A stretch of 64,000 bases of DNA from Candidatus Latescibacterota bacterium (GTDB lineage: Bacteria > Latescibacterota > UBA2968). Both the position numbers and the translations under genes were made by a program. Below the pieces are notes generated by a model. That model was not told where the DNA came from. It saw nothing but the letters and a program-made list of their open reading frames with translations, and ran no database searches. Below are positions 8,450 to 17,796 of this stretch, piece by piece. Position 1 is the stretch's first letter. Every line of letters starts with the position of its first letter. Location: contig JAJEHL010000049.1 of the NCBI GenBank assembly GCA_022823725.1, positions 390,128 through 454,127 of the forward strand, given 5' to 3'.

Positions 8450-10057
8450 ATGGGAGAGGATAAAAGCTTTGATGCGATTGTGCTGGGTGCCGGGCACAAT
8501 GGCCTCATTTTGCAGGCGTATTTGTGTCGCGCAGGACTCAGTGTGGTTTGCCTGGAGCGATCGGATAAACCCGGAGGCGGGCTGGCGACTGTTGAAGACC
8601 CCCGTTATCCGGGTTTTTTGCACAATACGCATTCTTTTTTTCATCGTGCTATCACGCAAATGCCGTGGTTTGGCGATTTGCACCTGGAAAGGTATGGCGC
8701 GCGCTATATTGAACCCGAACTGAATGTGGCTCTTGTGCTGAGAAATGGCGATGTGCTGAAATGGTACACGGATTTTGAACGCACGGAAGATAGTTTTGCG
8801 CGGTTTAGCAAGAGGGATGCACAGACACTTCGGCGATGGCGCGATGCATTTGATCCCGTTGTACGAAATATTCTGTCTGTAGAGGCGCAGGCGCCGCCTT
8901 TGCCGCAGGATTTGAGGCAAGAGATTTTGTCGCAGACCCAAGAGGGAAAGATGCTGCTCGAAGTCAGCGCGCTTTCTCCGCTCGAGTTTGTGAATCGGGA
9001 ATTTGAACACCCGGTCATCCGAGCCGGGTTGTTGTTTTTTAATGGGCTGCGCGAAGTGGATTTGCGCGCCAGAGGGTTTGGGCATCATATACCGGCGTTG
9101 CTGGCGAGCAAGGGGAAAGCGCAGATGTGTGTGGGCGGGGCAGCGGGGTTGGCGCGCGCGCTGGTTGCTGCGATTTCTGATATGGGCGGCGAGATCTGGT
9201 TGCAAACCGAGCCTGGGCGCATTGTTGTGGAGGATAATCGCGTTAGAGGTGTTGAGACGGCGGATGGGAAGTACATCAAAGCGCCTGTGGTGGTGTCCAG
9301 TTTGAATCCCCATCAGACGTTTTTCGATTTAATTGACCGCGAGGTGTTGCCCGGGACGTGGCAAAACCGGGTCGAACAATTTCAGTACAATGTGCTGGCT
9401 CCGCTGTTCGCGCTCCATTTGAATTTGAGTGAAGCACCGCGTTATCGCGCTGTGGAAAAACATCCGGAAGTGGCGGACGCGCTGATGGTTATTCTGGGCC
9501 TAGAACACGCGGATCAATATGGGGATATTGTTGCTCATCACGAAAAGGGAACGATTCCGCCGCCTGTGATGTGGGGCGCGTGTCCGACGCATTTTGATTC
9601 TACACAGGCTCCTTTGGAAAAACACACGGCGTTTATGTGGCAGAAGTTGCCGTTTCACCTGTATGGGGATTCTGTAAATTGGGATCGCCAGCGGGATGCG
9701 GTTGGCCGCGATATGCTGGATATGTGGTCTGAATATGCGCCCAATTTGAGGGATTGCGTGATCGATTCTTTTGTTCGCAGTCCGCTGGATGTCGAGCGCG
9801 CATTGCCCAATATGCGGGATGGTGATTTGCTCGTTGGTGCGTTTACAAATGGGCAGACGGGTTATAATCGGCCTTTTCCCGGTGCGGGGCATTATCGGGG
9901 GTGTTTTGAAGGGTTATATCTTTGCGGGTCGTGCTGTCATCCCGGTGGCAATGTGACGGGTTTGCCAGGGTATAATGCTGCACAGGTTATTCACAGCGAT
10001 CTGGGCATTACTGGTTCATGGATACCTGATCCTGTGGATGTACGATTGGGGGGATAG
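8450..10057 (+). CDS. Phytoene-desaturase-like FAD-dependent oxidoreductase
   Basis: Flavoprotein of 535 residues in the CrtI/amine-oxidase superfamily. The N-terminal dinucleotide-binding motif is VLGAGHNGLILQAYL, followed by LERSDKPGGG. The C-terminal FAD-contact region GLYLCGSCCHPGGNVTGLPG is intact. The family includes carotenoid desaturases and retinol saturase-like proteins, but nothing nearby (no crtB, idi or crtE) supports carotenoid synthesis, so the substrate is unknown. It begins three bases after the reductase gene and probably receives or donates electrons in the same module. No terminator separates it from the convergent rhomboid gene seven bases on. Confidence 0.85.
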   Translation: MGEDKSFDAIVLGAGHNGLILQAYLCRAGLSVVCLERSDKPGGGLATVEDPRYPGFLHNTHSFFHRAITQMPWFGDLHLERYGARYIEPELNVALVLRNGDVLKWYTDFERTEDSFARFSKRDAQTLRRWRDAFDPVVRNILSVEAQAPPLPQDLRQEILSQTQEGKMLLEVSALSPLEFVNREFEHPVIRAGLLFFNGLREVDLRARGFGHHIPALLASKGKAQMCVGGAAGLARALVAAISDMGGEIWLQTEPGRIVVEDNRVRGVETADGKYIKAPVVVSSLNPHQTFFDLIDREVLPGTWQNRVEQFQYNVLAPLFALHLNLSEAPRYRAVEKHPEVADALMVILGLEHADQYGDIVAHHEKGTIPPPVMWGACPTHFDSTQAPLEKHTAFMWQKLPFHLYGDSVNWDRQRDAVGRDMLDMWSEYAPNLRDCVIDSFVRSPLDVERALPNMRDGDLLVGAFTNGQTGYNRPFPGAGHYRGCFEGLYLCGSCCHPGGNVTGLPGYNAAQVIHSDLGITGSWIPDPVDVRLGG

Positions 10058-10064
10058 GCTCGCG

Positions 10065-10889
10065 TCAGGACAGGAGGAGTGGGAAGTATTCTAAAATTGA
10101 GAGGATAAAACCGAGGACGGTGAGCAAAAGACAGAGCAGGGCTATGAGAATGGTGATGCGTCCTTCGCGGTATTCTGCACTTGAAACGAGGATTTGCGCT
10201 GCGATCCAGCCGCCGATAAAACCGCCCAGATGCGCCCAGTTGTTGACGCCGCTCATGAGAAAGCCCATGACAAATAACAGGATGGCCCATTGCCACATCT
10301 GCCGCGTCATGAGTGACATCATCTGCGTTTTGTGGTTGCGGCCGTACACGATGATGGCGGCAAAAAGTCCAAAAATAGCCCCTGAAGCACCTACGGTGGG
10401 GTAGCCTGAGATCAGATTGGAGAGGATAAAGCCGATAGCCCCTGCGACGGTGTAGATGATAAAATAGCGCGCGGGTCCAAAGAACTGGCCGACCTCGGGA
10501 CCGAGTTGCCGGATCCACAGGACGTTGAACAGGATGTGGAGGAGGCTGCCGTGGAGATATGTCGCGGTGAGTACTGTCCACCAGGGGGCTTCGCCGTGGG
10601 TCATACCGAGAACGATCAGCGGGATATTACCGGGGCTTAGCATGCCAAAAAGCCCACCGCCCATCGACAGTGCGGCGCGGAGGTCGAGCAAGAGACTGAC
10701 TGCGTAGAGGGCAATACACGCGGTGGGTATCAGGGTGAGGACATCAATGCGACCGCCAAAAAGTCGGTTCAGCGCGGGACCGATACCCCAGAGGTTGGGA
10801 TTATAAGCACCGCAATGGGGACATCGTTTCTCGTCGGTATTTATGAGGGTGCCACAGCCTGGGCAGATCATTGAGGTGGGGTTTGGCAT
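10065..10889 (-). CDS. Rhomboid family intramembrane serine protease with N-terminal zinc ribbon
   Basis: Membrane protease of 274 residues. After a short N-terminal ribbon (CPGCGTL, then CPHCGAY: two CxxC pairs within 25 residues) come six membrane segments. The catalytic serine lies in GASGAIFG, the catalytic histidine in NNWAHLGGFIGGWI, and the family's HILFNV motif is also present. The start is the ATG at 10889, which lies inside the conserved upstream context and removes a 71-residue out-of-gene extension. Its start lies four bases after the aminotransferase stop, so the two genes form an operon downstream of tRNA-Gly. Confidence 0.92.
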   Translation of the reverse strand: MPNPTSMICPGCGTLINTDEKRCPHCGAYNPNLWGIGPALNRLFGGRIDVLTLIPTACIALYAVSLLLDLRAALSMGGGLFGMLSPGNIPLIVLGMTHGEAPWWTVLTATYLHGSLLHILFNVLWIRQLGPEVGQFFGPARYFIIYTVAGAIGFILSNLISGYPTVGASGAIFGLFAAIIVYGRNHKTQMMSLMTRQMWQWAILLFVMGFLMSGVNNWAHLGGFIGGWIAAQILVSSAEYREGRITILIALLCLLLTVLGFILSILEYFPLLLS

Positions 10890-10893
10890 GGGA

Positions 10894-12033
10894 TTACTCG
10901 AATTTTGACCAGTTGTTGAGGATGAGCGAGAGGCCCTTGAGTACGCGCCGCATATCGCATTCTGATGTGTGGCCCATAGCCGCAATACGAAAAGCTTTGT
11001 CTCTGGTATCGCCATAGCCCGGGGCGAGTTGAACATTGAGCAATTTTTTTGCGCGATTGACGAAATCGGAACCCGAGATGTGGTCTGGCAAGAGGATGGC
11101 ATTTACGGTCAGGCTCTCGTATCCCGGTTTGGCGATGAGGCTCAGACTGTGTTTTTTTGCCCATTCGCGTTGCATGTGGGCGAGGCTCTGGTGGCGTTTG
11201 AAGCGCTGGTCGCCTTCTCGTTTCATTTCTTCGAGGCGAGCACTCAGGCATTGTAAGGTCAGGTCGGCTACAGTCATCGGGGTTTGGGCTGTTTCTGCGC
11301 GCGTTCGCCATTCGATTAAGTCGAGGACATAACCGCGGTTTGGCGTATTGGCTGCGATGTCAAACGCGCGGTCTGATACGATCATGACAGAGCCGATGGT
11401 GGGGCACGCAAAATCTTTTTGCAGGCTCCAGAGGTAGTAGTCGGGGCGCAGGGTTTTTATTGGTGTGTCCGATGCGCCCGCAATGCTTACTGCGTCGATG
11501 GCAATCAGGGTTTTGGGAGATGTGTTGCAGACGGTGTCACACATTTCCTGTACGGGCAGCATAACACCGGTAGATGTTTCGTTGTGGGTCAAAAGGGCAA
11601 GGTCGTAGTTTTTGGCAATGGCGTTAGACCAGGTCCGAGCGCATAAGCCGTCGCCCCAGTCGGCTTTTAAGATGTTGATGCTGCGCCCGTGACTTGTGAA
11701 GACCTGTGCCCATTTTTTGGAAAAAGCACCGATGTCCATGCCCAGTGTCGCACTATTACAGGGCGTATTGGTGACGACCATTTCCCAGTTGTAGCTGCCG
11801 GTGTGGCCGAAGATGAGTGGCGTAAATCCGCGCGGAATCTGAAAGACCTCGCGCAGCAAATCCACAGTTTTTTGGTAGCAGGCTTGAAATTCAGTGGATC
11901 GGTGAGAATAGGTCGCCTGATATGTTTGCAAAACCCTGCGGACCGCTGGGGTGAGCATGTGCGGCCCGGGTGCCCAAAGGGCAAGCGCAGGCAGACGCAG
12001 GTTGGCTATTTCTCGGGCAAAGGCTGACAACAA
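10894..12033 (-). CDS. Class V aminotransferase (alanine-glyoxylate/serine-pyruvate type)
   Basis: PLP enzyme of 379 residues. The family opening APGPHMLTPAVRRVLQ is close to the N-terminus, and the PLP lysine is probably in LWSLQKDFACP, after the Asp of IAIDAVSIAGA. Family members transaminate glyoxylate or hydroxypyruvate with Ala or Ser. The start is TTG at 12033 with GGAG eight bases upstream. The frame stays open into the tRNA gene and its terminator, but that extension cannot be coding. It is probably expressed by read-through past the tRNA terminator or from a weak promoter of its own. Confidence 0.88.
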   Translation of the reverse strand: MLSAFAREIANLRLPALALWAPGPHMLTPAVRRVLQTYQATYSHRSTEFQACYQKTVDLLREVFQIPRGFTPLIFGHTGSYNWEMVVTNTPCNSATLGMDIGAFSKKWAQVFTSHGRSINILKADWGDGLCARTWSNAIAKNYDLALLTHNETSTGVMLPVQEMCDTVCNTSPKTLIAIDAVSIAGASDTPIKTLRPDYYLWSLQKDFACPTIGSVMIVSDRAFDIAANTPNRGYVLDLIEWRTRAETAQTPMTVADLTLQCLSARLEEMKREGDQRFKRHQSLAHMQREWAKKHSLSLIAKPGYESLTVNAILLPDHISGSDFVNRAKKLLNVQLAPGYGDTRDKAFRIAAMGHTSECDMRRVLKGLSLILNNWSKFE

Positions 12034-12047
12034 GCGGTTTGCTCCAC

Positions 12048-12074
12048 AAAAAAAACCCGTTAAATTAACGGGTT
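12048..12074 (-). terminator. Terminator of tRNA-Gly
   Basis: On the minus strand AACCCGTTA and TAACGGGTT form a 9-bp stem with a three-base loop, followed by a run of eight T. It sits eight bases after the encoded CCA of the tRNA. Confidence 0.85.
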
Positions 12075-12081
12075 GAGTTAA

Positions 12082-12158
12082 TGGAGCGGGAAACGGGATT
12101 CGAACCCGCGACCTTCTGCATGGCAAGCAGATGCTCTAGCCAGCTGAGCTATTCCCGC
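12082..12158 (-). tRNA. tRNA-Gly (anticodon GCC)
   Basis: Complete cloverleaf of 77 bases. The acceptor stem GCGGGAA pairs with TTCCCGC, the D-arm is AGCTCAGCTGG, and the anticodon stem TCTGC/GCAGA encloses loop TTGCCAT with anticodon GCC at 12122-12124. The T-arm GGTTCGAATCC is canonical. The discriminator base is T (U), as expected for bacterial tRNA-Gly, and the 3' CCA is encoded (12082-12084). Confidence 0.98.
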
Positions 12159-12175
12159 TCATTATGAGGAATCAA

Positions 12176-12204
12176 AAATTACAAAAAGGATCATGGCTTG
12201 TCAA
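12176..12204 (-). promoter_or_regulatory. Sigma-70-type promoter for tRNA-Gly
   Basis: Minus strand: perfect TTGACA (12204-12199), 17-base spacer, TAATTT (12181-12176), ending 17 bases before the tRNA 5' end. Confidence 0.75.
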
Positions 12205-12243
12205 GGTCAATTTTAGAAATTAAAAATTAACAAGGAGATTAGG

Positions 12244-14319
12244 GTGAGTGAGGAGGCATACACGCTTGCAATAGATATCGGCGGTACGTTTACAGATGTT
12301 GTGTTGAGAGATCACGCTTCGGGTATTTTGTCTGTAGCGAAGGTGTTGACGCAGTCTCCAGATCCTTCGGTCAGTGTGCTGAAAGGCGTGAAAGAGGTGC
12401 TCAATGGGGTATCGCCCGGTGCGATTGTCCGAGCGGTTCACGGCACGACGCTGGTGACGAATGCCCTGATTGAGCGCAGGGGGGCTAAGACCGGGCTGAT
12501 TGCGACAGCGGGTTTTCGAGACGCGCTGGAAATAGGGCGGGAGGGGCGTTACGATATCTATGATTTGTTTTTGAAATTGCCCGAACCACTCGTTGAAAGG
12601 CGGTTGCGCGTTGAAGTGCGGGAGCGGCTGTACGCGCGTGGCGAGGTGATGACGCCATTAAATGAAGATGATGTGGTCAAAGCCTGCGAGGTGTTGCGCG
12701 AAGGCGGGGTGGATGCGGTCGCTATTGCATTTTTGCACGCTTATGTCAATCCCGATCACGAGCGTCGAGCAGAGGAAATTGTGCGTTCTCTTATGCCCGA
12801 TGTAGGTATTTCGGTTTCGCACAGGGTTGCCGCCGAACTTCGAGAATTTGAGCGCACTTCCACGACTGTGGCAAATGCTTATGTGCAGCCTATGGTGGAA
12901 AAATATCTCGCGCGTTTGGAGGATGGATTGAAGGTGCTGGGGATTTTGGCACCGCTGCATATTATGCTTTCAAACGGCGGGTCTTGTTCTGTGCAGACCG
13001 CGGTGCGTTTTCCCGTACGCCTCGTGGAATCCGGTCCATGCGGCGGCGCGCTTGCCGCGGCGCATTATGGCAATCGGTCGGGGTATCGACAAATTCTCGC
13101 ATTTGATATGGGGGGCACGACGGCAAAGGCCATTTTGAGCGAAAATGGATCGTTTCCAATTACGACTGAATCAGAGGTCGCACGGGTTTATCGCTTCAAG
13201 CGCGGTAGTGGGTTGCCCTTGCTCGTGCCCGTGCTCGATATGATCGAGATTGGAGCAGGTGGGGGCAGTATCGCGCATGCGAGTGAATTGGGTTTGCCCA
13301 CGGTGGGACCGCAAAGTGCGGGGGCAGATCCCGGTCCTGCCTGTTATGCGCGTGGGGGGCAGTTGCCTACGGTGACGGATGCCGATCTCTTATTGGGCTA
13401 TTTGAATGCCGGGTATTTTTTGGGCGGACAAATGGAGCTAAGTGTAGATTGCGCTGCGGATGCAGTTGATGAATTTGCGCGATTTACCGGGCTGGACCGC
13501 GTGCGTGCCGCACAGGGGATTCACGATTTGGTGAATGAAAATATGGCCAATGCCGCGCGGGTTCACGCTGCAGAGCGCGGGATCGATTTGAATGGGTACG
13601 CGCTTGTTGCAACGGGGGGAGCTGGGCCTGTACACGCATGCGGCGTTGCGATGCGTTTGGGGATTGATCGGGTGATTGTGCCGCCAGCTGCGGGTGTTGG
13701 GTCGGCTTTTGGTTTGATGCTCGCGCCTATTGCTTTCGATTATGTGCGGAGTCTTGTGTCGCGGATTGCCGCGCTGGATCGCGAGGTTGTCAATAAGCTT
13801 TATGGAGAGATGGAAGACGAGGGACGCGCGCTCGTGCGAGAGGCTGGGATTGATGATTCTGAGATTCGCGTGGTACGCACGGCTGATATGCGATATGTGG
13901 GGCAGGGGCACGAGATAAGCGTTCCCGTGCCTTTGGGAAAACTCACTGAAAGTTCCGATGGCACGCTTCAAGCAGCTTTTGATGCGTCTTATAAAAAATT
14001 ATACGGACGTCTGTGTGAGGGGGTTCCCGTTGAGGCCATTCACTGGCGGGTGACAGTTTCGGGTCCAGAGCCGGAAATTTGCGATGTTGCATCTGTTGGA
14101 GACGCAGGCGGTCAGGGGGTTGAGGGACAACGCGAAGTTCTTTTTTCGGAAGGGAAATACGGGACTGCGGTTTACAGGCGAGACAAGCTCGGAAAGGGGG
14201 CTGTTTTGCAAGGTCCCGCTATTGTCGAGGAAGTTGAATCTACCACGGTATTGCCACCCGGATGGGTGTTGCATGTCGATGATACGGGTAATCTGATTCT
14301 CATCAGGGAGGATGCATGA
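12244..14319 (+). CDS. hyuA: Hydantoinase/oxoprolinase subunit A (HyuA family)
   Basis: ATP-dependent amidohydrolase subunit of 691 residues, in the family that includes N-methylhydantoinase A, 5-oxoprolinase and acetone carboxylase beta. The ASKHA-type phosphate motif DIGGTFTDVVL is at the N-terminus. A second block, LAFDMGGTTAKA, is at about 285-296, and ATGGAGPVHACG lies further on. The start is GTG with AAGGAG seven bases upstream. The next gene overlaps by four bases (ATGA), as expected for the A and B subunits of one heteromer. Substrate candidates are hydantoins, 5-oxoproline or similar cyclic imides. Confidence 0.93.
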   Translation: MSEEAYTLAIDIGGTFTDVVLRDHASGILSVAKVLTQSPDPSVSVLKGVKEVLNGVSPGAIVRAVHGTTLVTNALIERRGAKTGLIATAGFRDALEIGREGRYDIYDLFLKLPEPLVERRLRVEVRERLYARGEVMTPLNEDDVVKACEVLREGGVDAVAIAFLHAYVNPDHERRAEEIVRSLMPDVGISVSHRVAAELREFERTSTTVANAYVQPMVEKYLARLEDGLKVLGILAPLHIMLSNGGSCSVQTAVRFPVRLVESGPCGGALAAAHYGNRSGYRQILAFDMGGTTAKAILSENGSFPITTESEVARVYRFKRGSGLPLLVPVLDMIEIGAGGGSIAHASELGLPTVGPQSAGADPGPACYARGGQLPTVTDADLLLGYLNAGYFLGGQMELSVDCAADAVDEFARFTGLDRVRAAQGIHDLVNENMANAARVHAAERGIDLNGYALVATGGAGPVHACGVAMRLGIDRVIVPPAAGVGSAFGLMLAPIAFDYVRSLVSRIAALDREVVNKLYGEMEDEGRALVREAGIDDSEIRVVRTADMRYVGQGHEISVPVPLGKLTESSDGTLQAAFDASYKKLYGRLCEGVPVEAIHWRVTVSGPEPEICDVASVGDAGGQGVEGQREVLFSEGKYGTAVYRRDKLGKGAVLQGPAIVEEVESTTVLPPGWVLHVDDTGNLILIREDA

Positions 14320-16019
14320 CGGGGCGCGAGATTGATGCTGTCGAATTAGAAGTTCTGTGGAATCGCCTCATTTCTATTGTGAATGAGCAGGCAGCAGCAC
14401 TGATGCACGCTTCTTTTACAACGGTGGTGCGCGAGGCTGGCGATTTGTCTGCGGGGGTGTTTGACCGCGCGGGCAATATGCTGGCGCAAGCAGTGACGGG
14501 AACGCCGGGACATATCAATACAATGGCGAATTGCGTGCGGCATTTTGTGAAGGCGTATCCGATTGATACGCTGAAATCCGGCGATAGTTTGCTCACCAAT
14601 GATCCGTGGCTGGGGTCGGGGCATTTGCACGATATTACAGTTGTTACGCCGGTTTTTTTTCGGGGCAGGGGTGTGGGGTGGTTTGCCAATACCTGCCATG
14701 CAATGGATATTGGTGGTCGCACGCTGGGAGCCGGTGCGCGTCAGGTGTATGAAGAGGGCCTGAATATCCCGATTATGAAATTGTTTAGCGAAGGGGAGAT
14801 CAATCGCGATTTGATCGCCATTGTGCGGGCAAATGTGCGCGAGCCTGATCAGGTCGTCGGCGATTTGTACGCGCAGCAGGCGGGGAATGATGTGGGAGCT
14901 GTCAAGTTGCTTCAGGCGCTGGAACATTACGATCTTGTGGATATCGAAGGGTTATCGACGCTGATTTTGGACCGGTCAGAAGCGGCGACCCGAGAGGCGA
15001 TTTCGGAGATTGCAAATGGCGTTTATGAGGATGAGGTAAAACTCGATGGATACGACAAGCCGCTGGTTATTCGCGCAAAAGTTATTGTCGAAGATCGCAG
15101 TTTAATTGTCGATTATACGGGCACGTCGCCACAGGTGGATCGCGGGATCAATGTGGTGTACAATTATACGCATGCCTATACGACTTATCCCTTGAAATGC
15201 GCCATTAGTCCGCATATTCCAAATAATGAGGGTAGTTTTCGGCCCATAACAGTTACGGCACCCGAGGGATGTATCTTAAATGCGCAATTTCCGTGTGCTG
15301 TGGGCGCGCGGCATCTGGTTGGGCATTTTCTTTCGCAACCGCTGTTCGGTGCGCTTTCTCAGGCGATTCCCGATCGCGTGATTGCCGATGGATCGGCTGG
15401 GCTTTGGAATACGCAGTTGGAGGGGATAGGTCGCACGGGTGAACGCTTTGCGTATATCTTCTTTTCCGCAGGGGGTATGGGCGCGCGTCCCGGCGATGAT
15501 GGGATTTCGGCGACGGCTTTTCCCAGTGGGATTAAGGGCGTGCCCGCCGAAGCGATTGAGTCCGTATCGCCAGTGATTATGCATAGGCGCGCGTTGATTC
15601 CCGATTCTGGCGGTGCGGGTACTTTTCGAGGTGGCCTGGGGCAGGAGATGGTGTTGTCTGTTGACTCTGATTATCCCGCGCTGCATTCGTGTATGTACGA
15701 TCGCACGCGCTATGCGCCGCGCGGTTTTTTGGGGGGGCGCGATGGCAGGTGTGGCGAACTTTTTTTGTCGGATGGTACTGTTCTGCCGCCAAAGGGGCGC
15801 TATGATCTCCAACCCGGGCAGTCGGTGACGTTGCGTATTCCGGGTGGTGGGGGCTATGGGTCGCCTTTTGAACGCGATCCCAAAAGGGTGCTGGAGGATG
15901 TCGTACAGGAGCGGCTATCGATTGAAGCTGCGCGAGACGCTTATGGCGTGGCAATTACGGTTGATTTCGAGGTGGATGTTGAGGAGACCGCTGTTTTGAG
16001 GCAAAAAATAAATGAATAA
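14316..16019 (+). CDS. hyuB: Hydantoinase/oxoprolinase subunit B (HyuB family)
   Basis: Partner subunit of 567 residues. Family landmarks include LWNRLISIVNEQAAALMHASFTT written here in part (LWNRLISIVNEQ, ALMHASF), LLTNDPWLGSGHLHDITV, NTCHAMDIGGR and the C-terminal IPGGGGYGSPFERDP. The protein binds the substrate ring and, with subunit A, couples ATP hydrolysis to ring opening. It overlaps the A subunit by four bases, and its own end overlaps the downstream exporter gene by eight. The exporter may therefore be co-transcribed, though a functional link is not established. Confidence 0.93.
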   Translation: MTGREIDAVELEVLWNRLISIVNEQAAALMHASFTTVVREAGDLSAGVFDRAGNMLAQAVTGTPGHINTMANCVRHFVKAYPIDTLKSGDSLLTNDPWLGSGHLHDITVVTPVFFRGRGVGWFANTCHAMDIGGRTLGAGARQVYEEGLNIPIMKLFSEGEINRDLIAIVRANVREPDQVVGDLYAQQAGNDVGAVKLLQALEHYDLVDIEGLSTLILDRSEAATREAISEIANGVYEDEVKLDGYDKPLVIRAKVIVEDRSLIVDYTGTSPQVDRGINVVYNYTHAYTTYPLKCAISPHIPNNEGSFRPITVTAPEGCILNAQFPCAVGARHLVGHFLSQPLFGALSQAIPDRVIADGSAGLWNTQLEGIGRTGERFAYIFFSAGGMGARPGDDGISATAFPSGIKGVPAEAIESVSPVIMHRRALIPDSGGAGTFRGGLGQEMVLSVDSDYPALHSCMYDRTRYAPRGFLGGRDGRCGELFLSDGTVLPPKGRYDLQPGQSVTLRIPGGGGYGSPFERDPKRVLEDVVQERLSIEAARDAYGVAITVDFEVDVEETAVLRQKINE

Positions 16020-17796
16020 AGAAAAGAACCAAACATATTCTCCCGTGGCATTGTGGCTGGCGTGGAAGCGCATTTTTGTTTTTGCCCGGCCATACTTGTT
16101 GCGGCTCGTTCTGGGGCTGGTGTTTACCGCGTTTTCCACAGGTGTTTGGCTGCTGATTCCACTGGGCTTGCGGTCACTTTTGGACTCTGTGTTTGAGCAG
16201 GGCGACCGACACCAGTTGGATTTGCTGGCGCTTGGCATGCTGGTGCTGTTTGTGCTACAGTCGCTTTTGCATGTGGGCAGTCATTACTGGATTTCCTGGG
16301 TGGGTGAGCGCGTGGTGACGGATCTGAGGAAGAAGGTTTACGCGCATTTGCACCTTTTGGGACTTCGCTTTTATGCCGATCACAGGTTGGGCGAACTCAT
16401 GTCGCGGTTGACCAATGATGTGGGGGCTATCAGAAATGCCGCGACGGGTGCTGTTTCGCAGGTTTTGATGACGGGGATTATGACGGTTGGTTCTGTGGGG
16501 GCTATGGTTGTTCTCAATTGGCGATTGAGTCTGGTGGTGTTTGCCGCTGTGCCAGTTGCCGCTGTGGGCGCGCGCTATTTTGGACAGCGCATCCGCGAGT
16601 TGTCTCGTAAGGTGCAGGATCGGTTGGGCGATACGACTGCGATTGCCGAAGAAGCCCTATCGGCTGTGCGGGTTGTCAAGGCGTTTGCACGCGAAGTTTT
16701 TGAGGTGAATCGGTTTGGCGAGGCGAACGAAGATTTGTTTCGTACGTCGCGCTATCGCGTGATTATGGAAGCGGTTTTTTCGGCTTGTATCGCATTTCTT
16801 TTTATGCTGGCGCTGGTGGTGATTTTCTGGTATGGGGGCACAGAGGTGCTGGCCGGGCGCTTGTCGGCGGGCGATCTGGTGGCGTTTATTTTTTACGCGA
16901 TGAATATTGCCCGGTCTGTTATGGGGATTACGCGCCTTTATGCGTCCCTAAATTCTGCTGTGGGGGCGTCAGAACACATTTTTGAGTTGCTGGAGACGCG
17001 ACCGGAGATTGCCGATAGCGAGGGTGTATTTCCGATTGCGGATGTTCGCGGCGCCGTGGCGTTTGATGATGTGTGGTTTGGATACCAGTCCGACCGACCG
17101 GTGCTCAAAGGGATTTCGTTTGAGACCTTGCCCGGGCAGACGATAGCACTTGTGGGGGCGAGTGGCGCGGGCAAGACGACGCTGATGAATCTGATTCCGA
17201 GATTTTACGATGCGACCTCTGGGGTTGTGCGCGTGGATGGCGTGGATGTGCGCGATGTGCAGATTGTATCGCTACGCGAACAGATCGCGCTGGTATCACA
17301 GGACGTGGATTTGTTCGGTACTTCCATTGGTGAAAATATCCGATACGGGCGATTGGATGCGACGGATGATGAGGTCGAACAGGCAGCCCGAGATGCGAAT
17401 GCCCATGATTTTATTGTGGAATTGCCCGATGGATACGGCGCGCTGGTTGGGGAAAAGGGCGTGAAATTGAGCGGGGGACAGCGGCAGAGGGTTGCGATTG
17501 CGCGTGCTCTGTTGAGAGACGCACGCATTTTGTTGCTGGATGAGGCCACTTCATCGCTGGATTCGGCTTCTGAGGTACAGGTGCAACAGGCATTGGAACG
17601 ATTGATGGCGGGGCGCACGACGTTTATTATTGCGCATCGGTTGTCAACAGTGCAACATGCGGATTGCATTCTGGTGCTGGACCAGGGTGAGATCGCTCAG
17701 CGCGGAACGCATGAGGCGTTGTTTGATAGGGGTGGACTTTATCGCGAGTTGTGCGATTTGCAATTTCGGAATATGGAAAAAAACAAGGTTATCTGA
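16012..17796 (+). CDS. ABC exporter, fused permease-ATPase (MsbA/BmrA-like)
   Basis: Half-transporter of 594 residues that should work as a homodimer in the inner membrane. The N-terminal half has six membrane segments. The C-terminal half has Walker A GASGAGKTT, Q-loop VSQDVD, signature LSGGQRQRVAIARAL, Walker B ILLLDEATSSLD and the IAHRLSTV H-loop. This is the fold of lipid-A flippases and multidrug exporters; the substrate cannot be assigned. The start ATG lies inside the end of the HyuB-like gene, and the last eight bases overlap the convergent kinase gene. Confidence 0.92.
   Translation: MNKEKNQTYSPVALWLAWKRIFVFARPYLLRLVLGLVFTAFSTGVWLLIPLGLRSLLDSVFEQGDRHQLDLLALGMLVLFVLQSLLHVGSHYWISWVGERVVTDLRKKVYAHLHLLGLRFYADHRLGELMSRLTNDVGAIRNAATGAVSQVLMTGIMTVGSVGAMVVLNWRLSLVVFAAVPVAAVGARYFGQRIRELSRKVQDRLGDTTAIAEEALSAVRVVKAFAREVFEVNRFGEANEDLFRTSRYRVIMEAVFSACIAFLFMLALVVIFWYGGTEVLAGRLSAGDLVAFIFYAMNIARSVMGITRLYASLNSAVGASEHIFELLETRPEIADSEGVFPIADVRGAVAFDDVWFGYQSDRPVLKGISFETLPGQTIALVGASGAGKTTLMNLIPRFYDATSGVVRVDGVDVRDVQIVSLREQIALVSQDVDLFGTSIGENIRYGRLDATDDEVEQAARDANAHDFIVELPDGYGALVGEKGVKLSGGQRQRVAIARALLRDARILLLDEATSSLDSASEVQVQQALERLMAGRTTFIIAHRLSTVQHADCILVLDQGEIAQRGTHEALFDRGGLYRELCDLQFRNMEKNKVI

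Noticed and set aside
8450..10057. Carotenoid biosynthesis assignment for the CrtI-like gene
   Set aside because: Family membership alone; no phytoene synthase or isoprenoid genes nearby, and the neighbours are a hydroxyacid dehydrogenase and a ferredoxin reductase.
10890..11102. N-terminal extension of the rhomboid gene into the aminotransferase gene
   Set aside because: The 71 extra residues are unrelated to rhomboids and overlap a real gene; the zinc ribbon begins right after ATG 10889.
12034..12126. Extension of the aminotransferase frame into the tRNA gene
   Set aside because: It would translate the terminator and half of tRNA-Gly; TTG 12033 has a proper ribosome site.
12198..12226. 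TTGTCA-17-TAAAAA as promoter of the hydantoinase operon
   Set aside because: Its transcript would start at or within the ribosome binding site at 12232, which is not workable.
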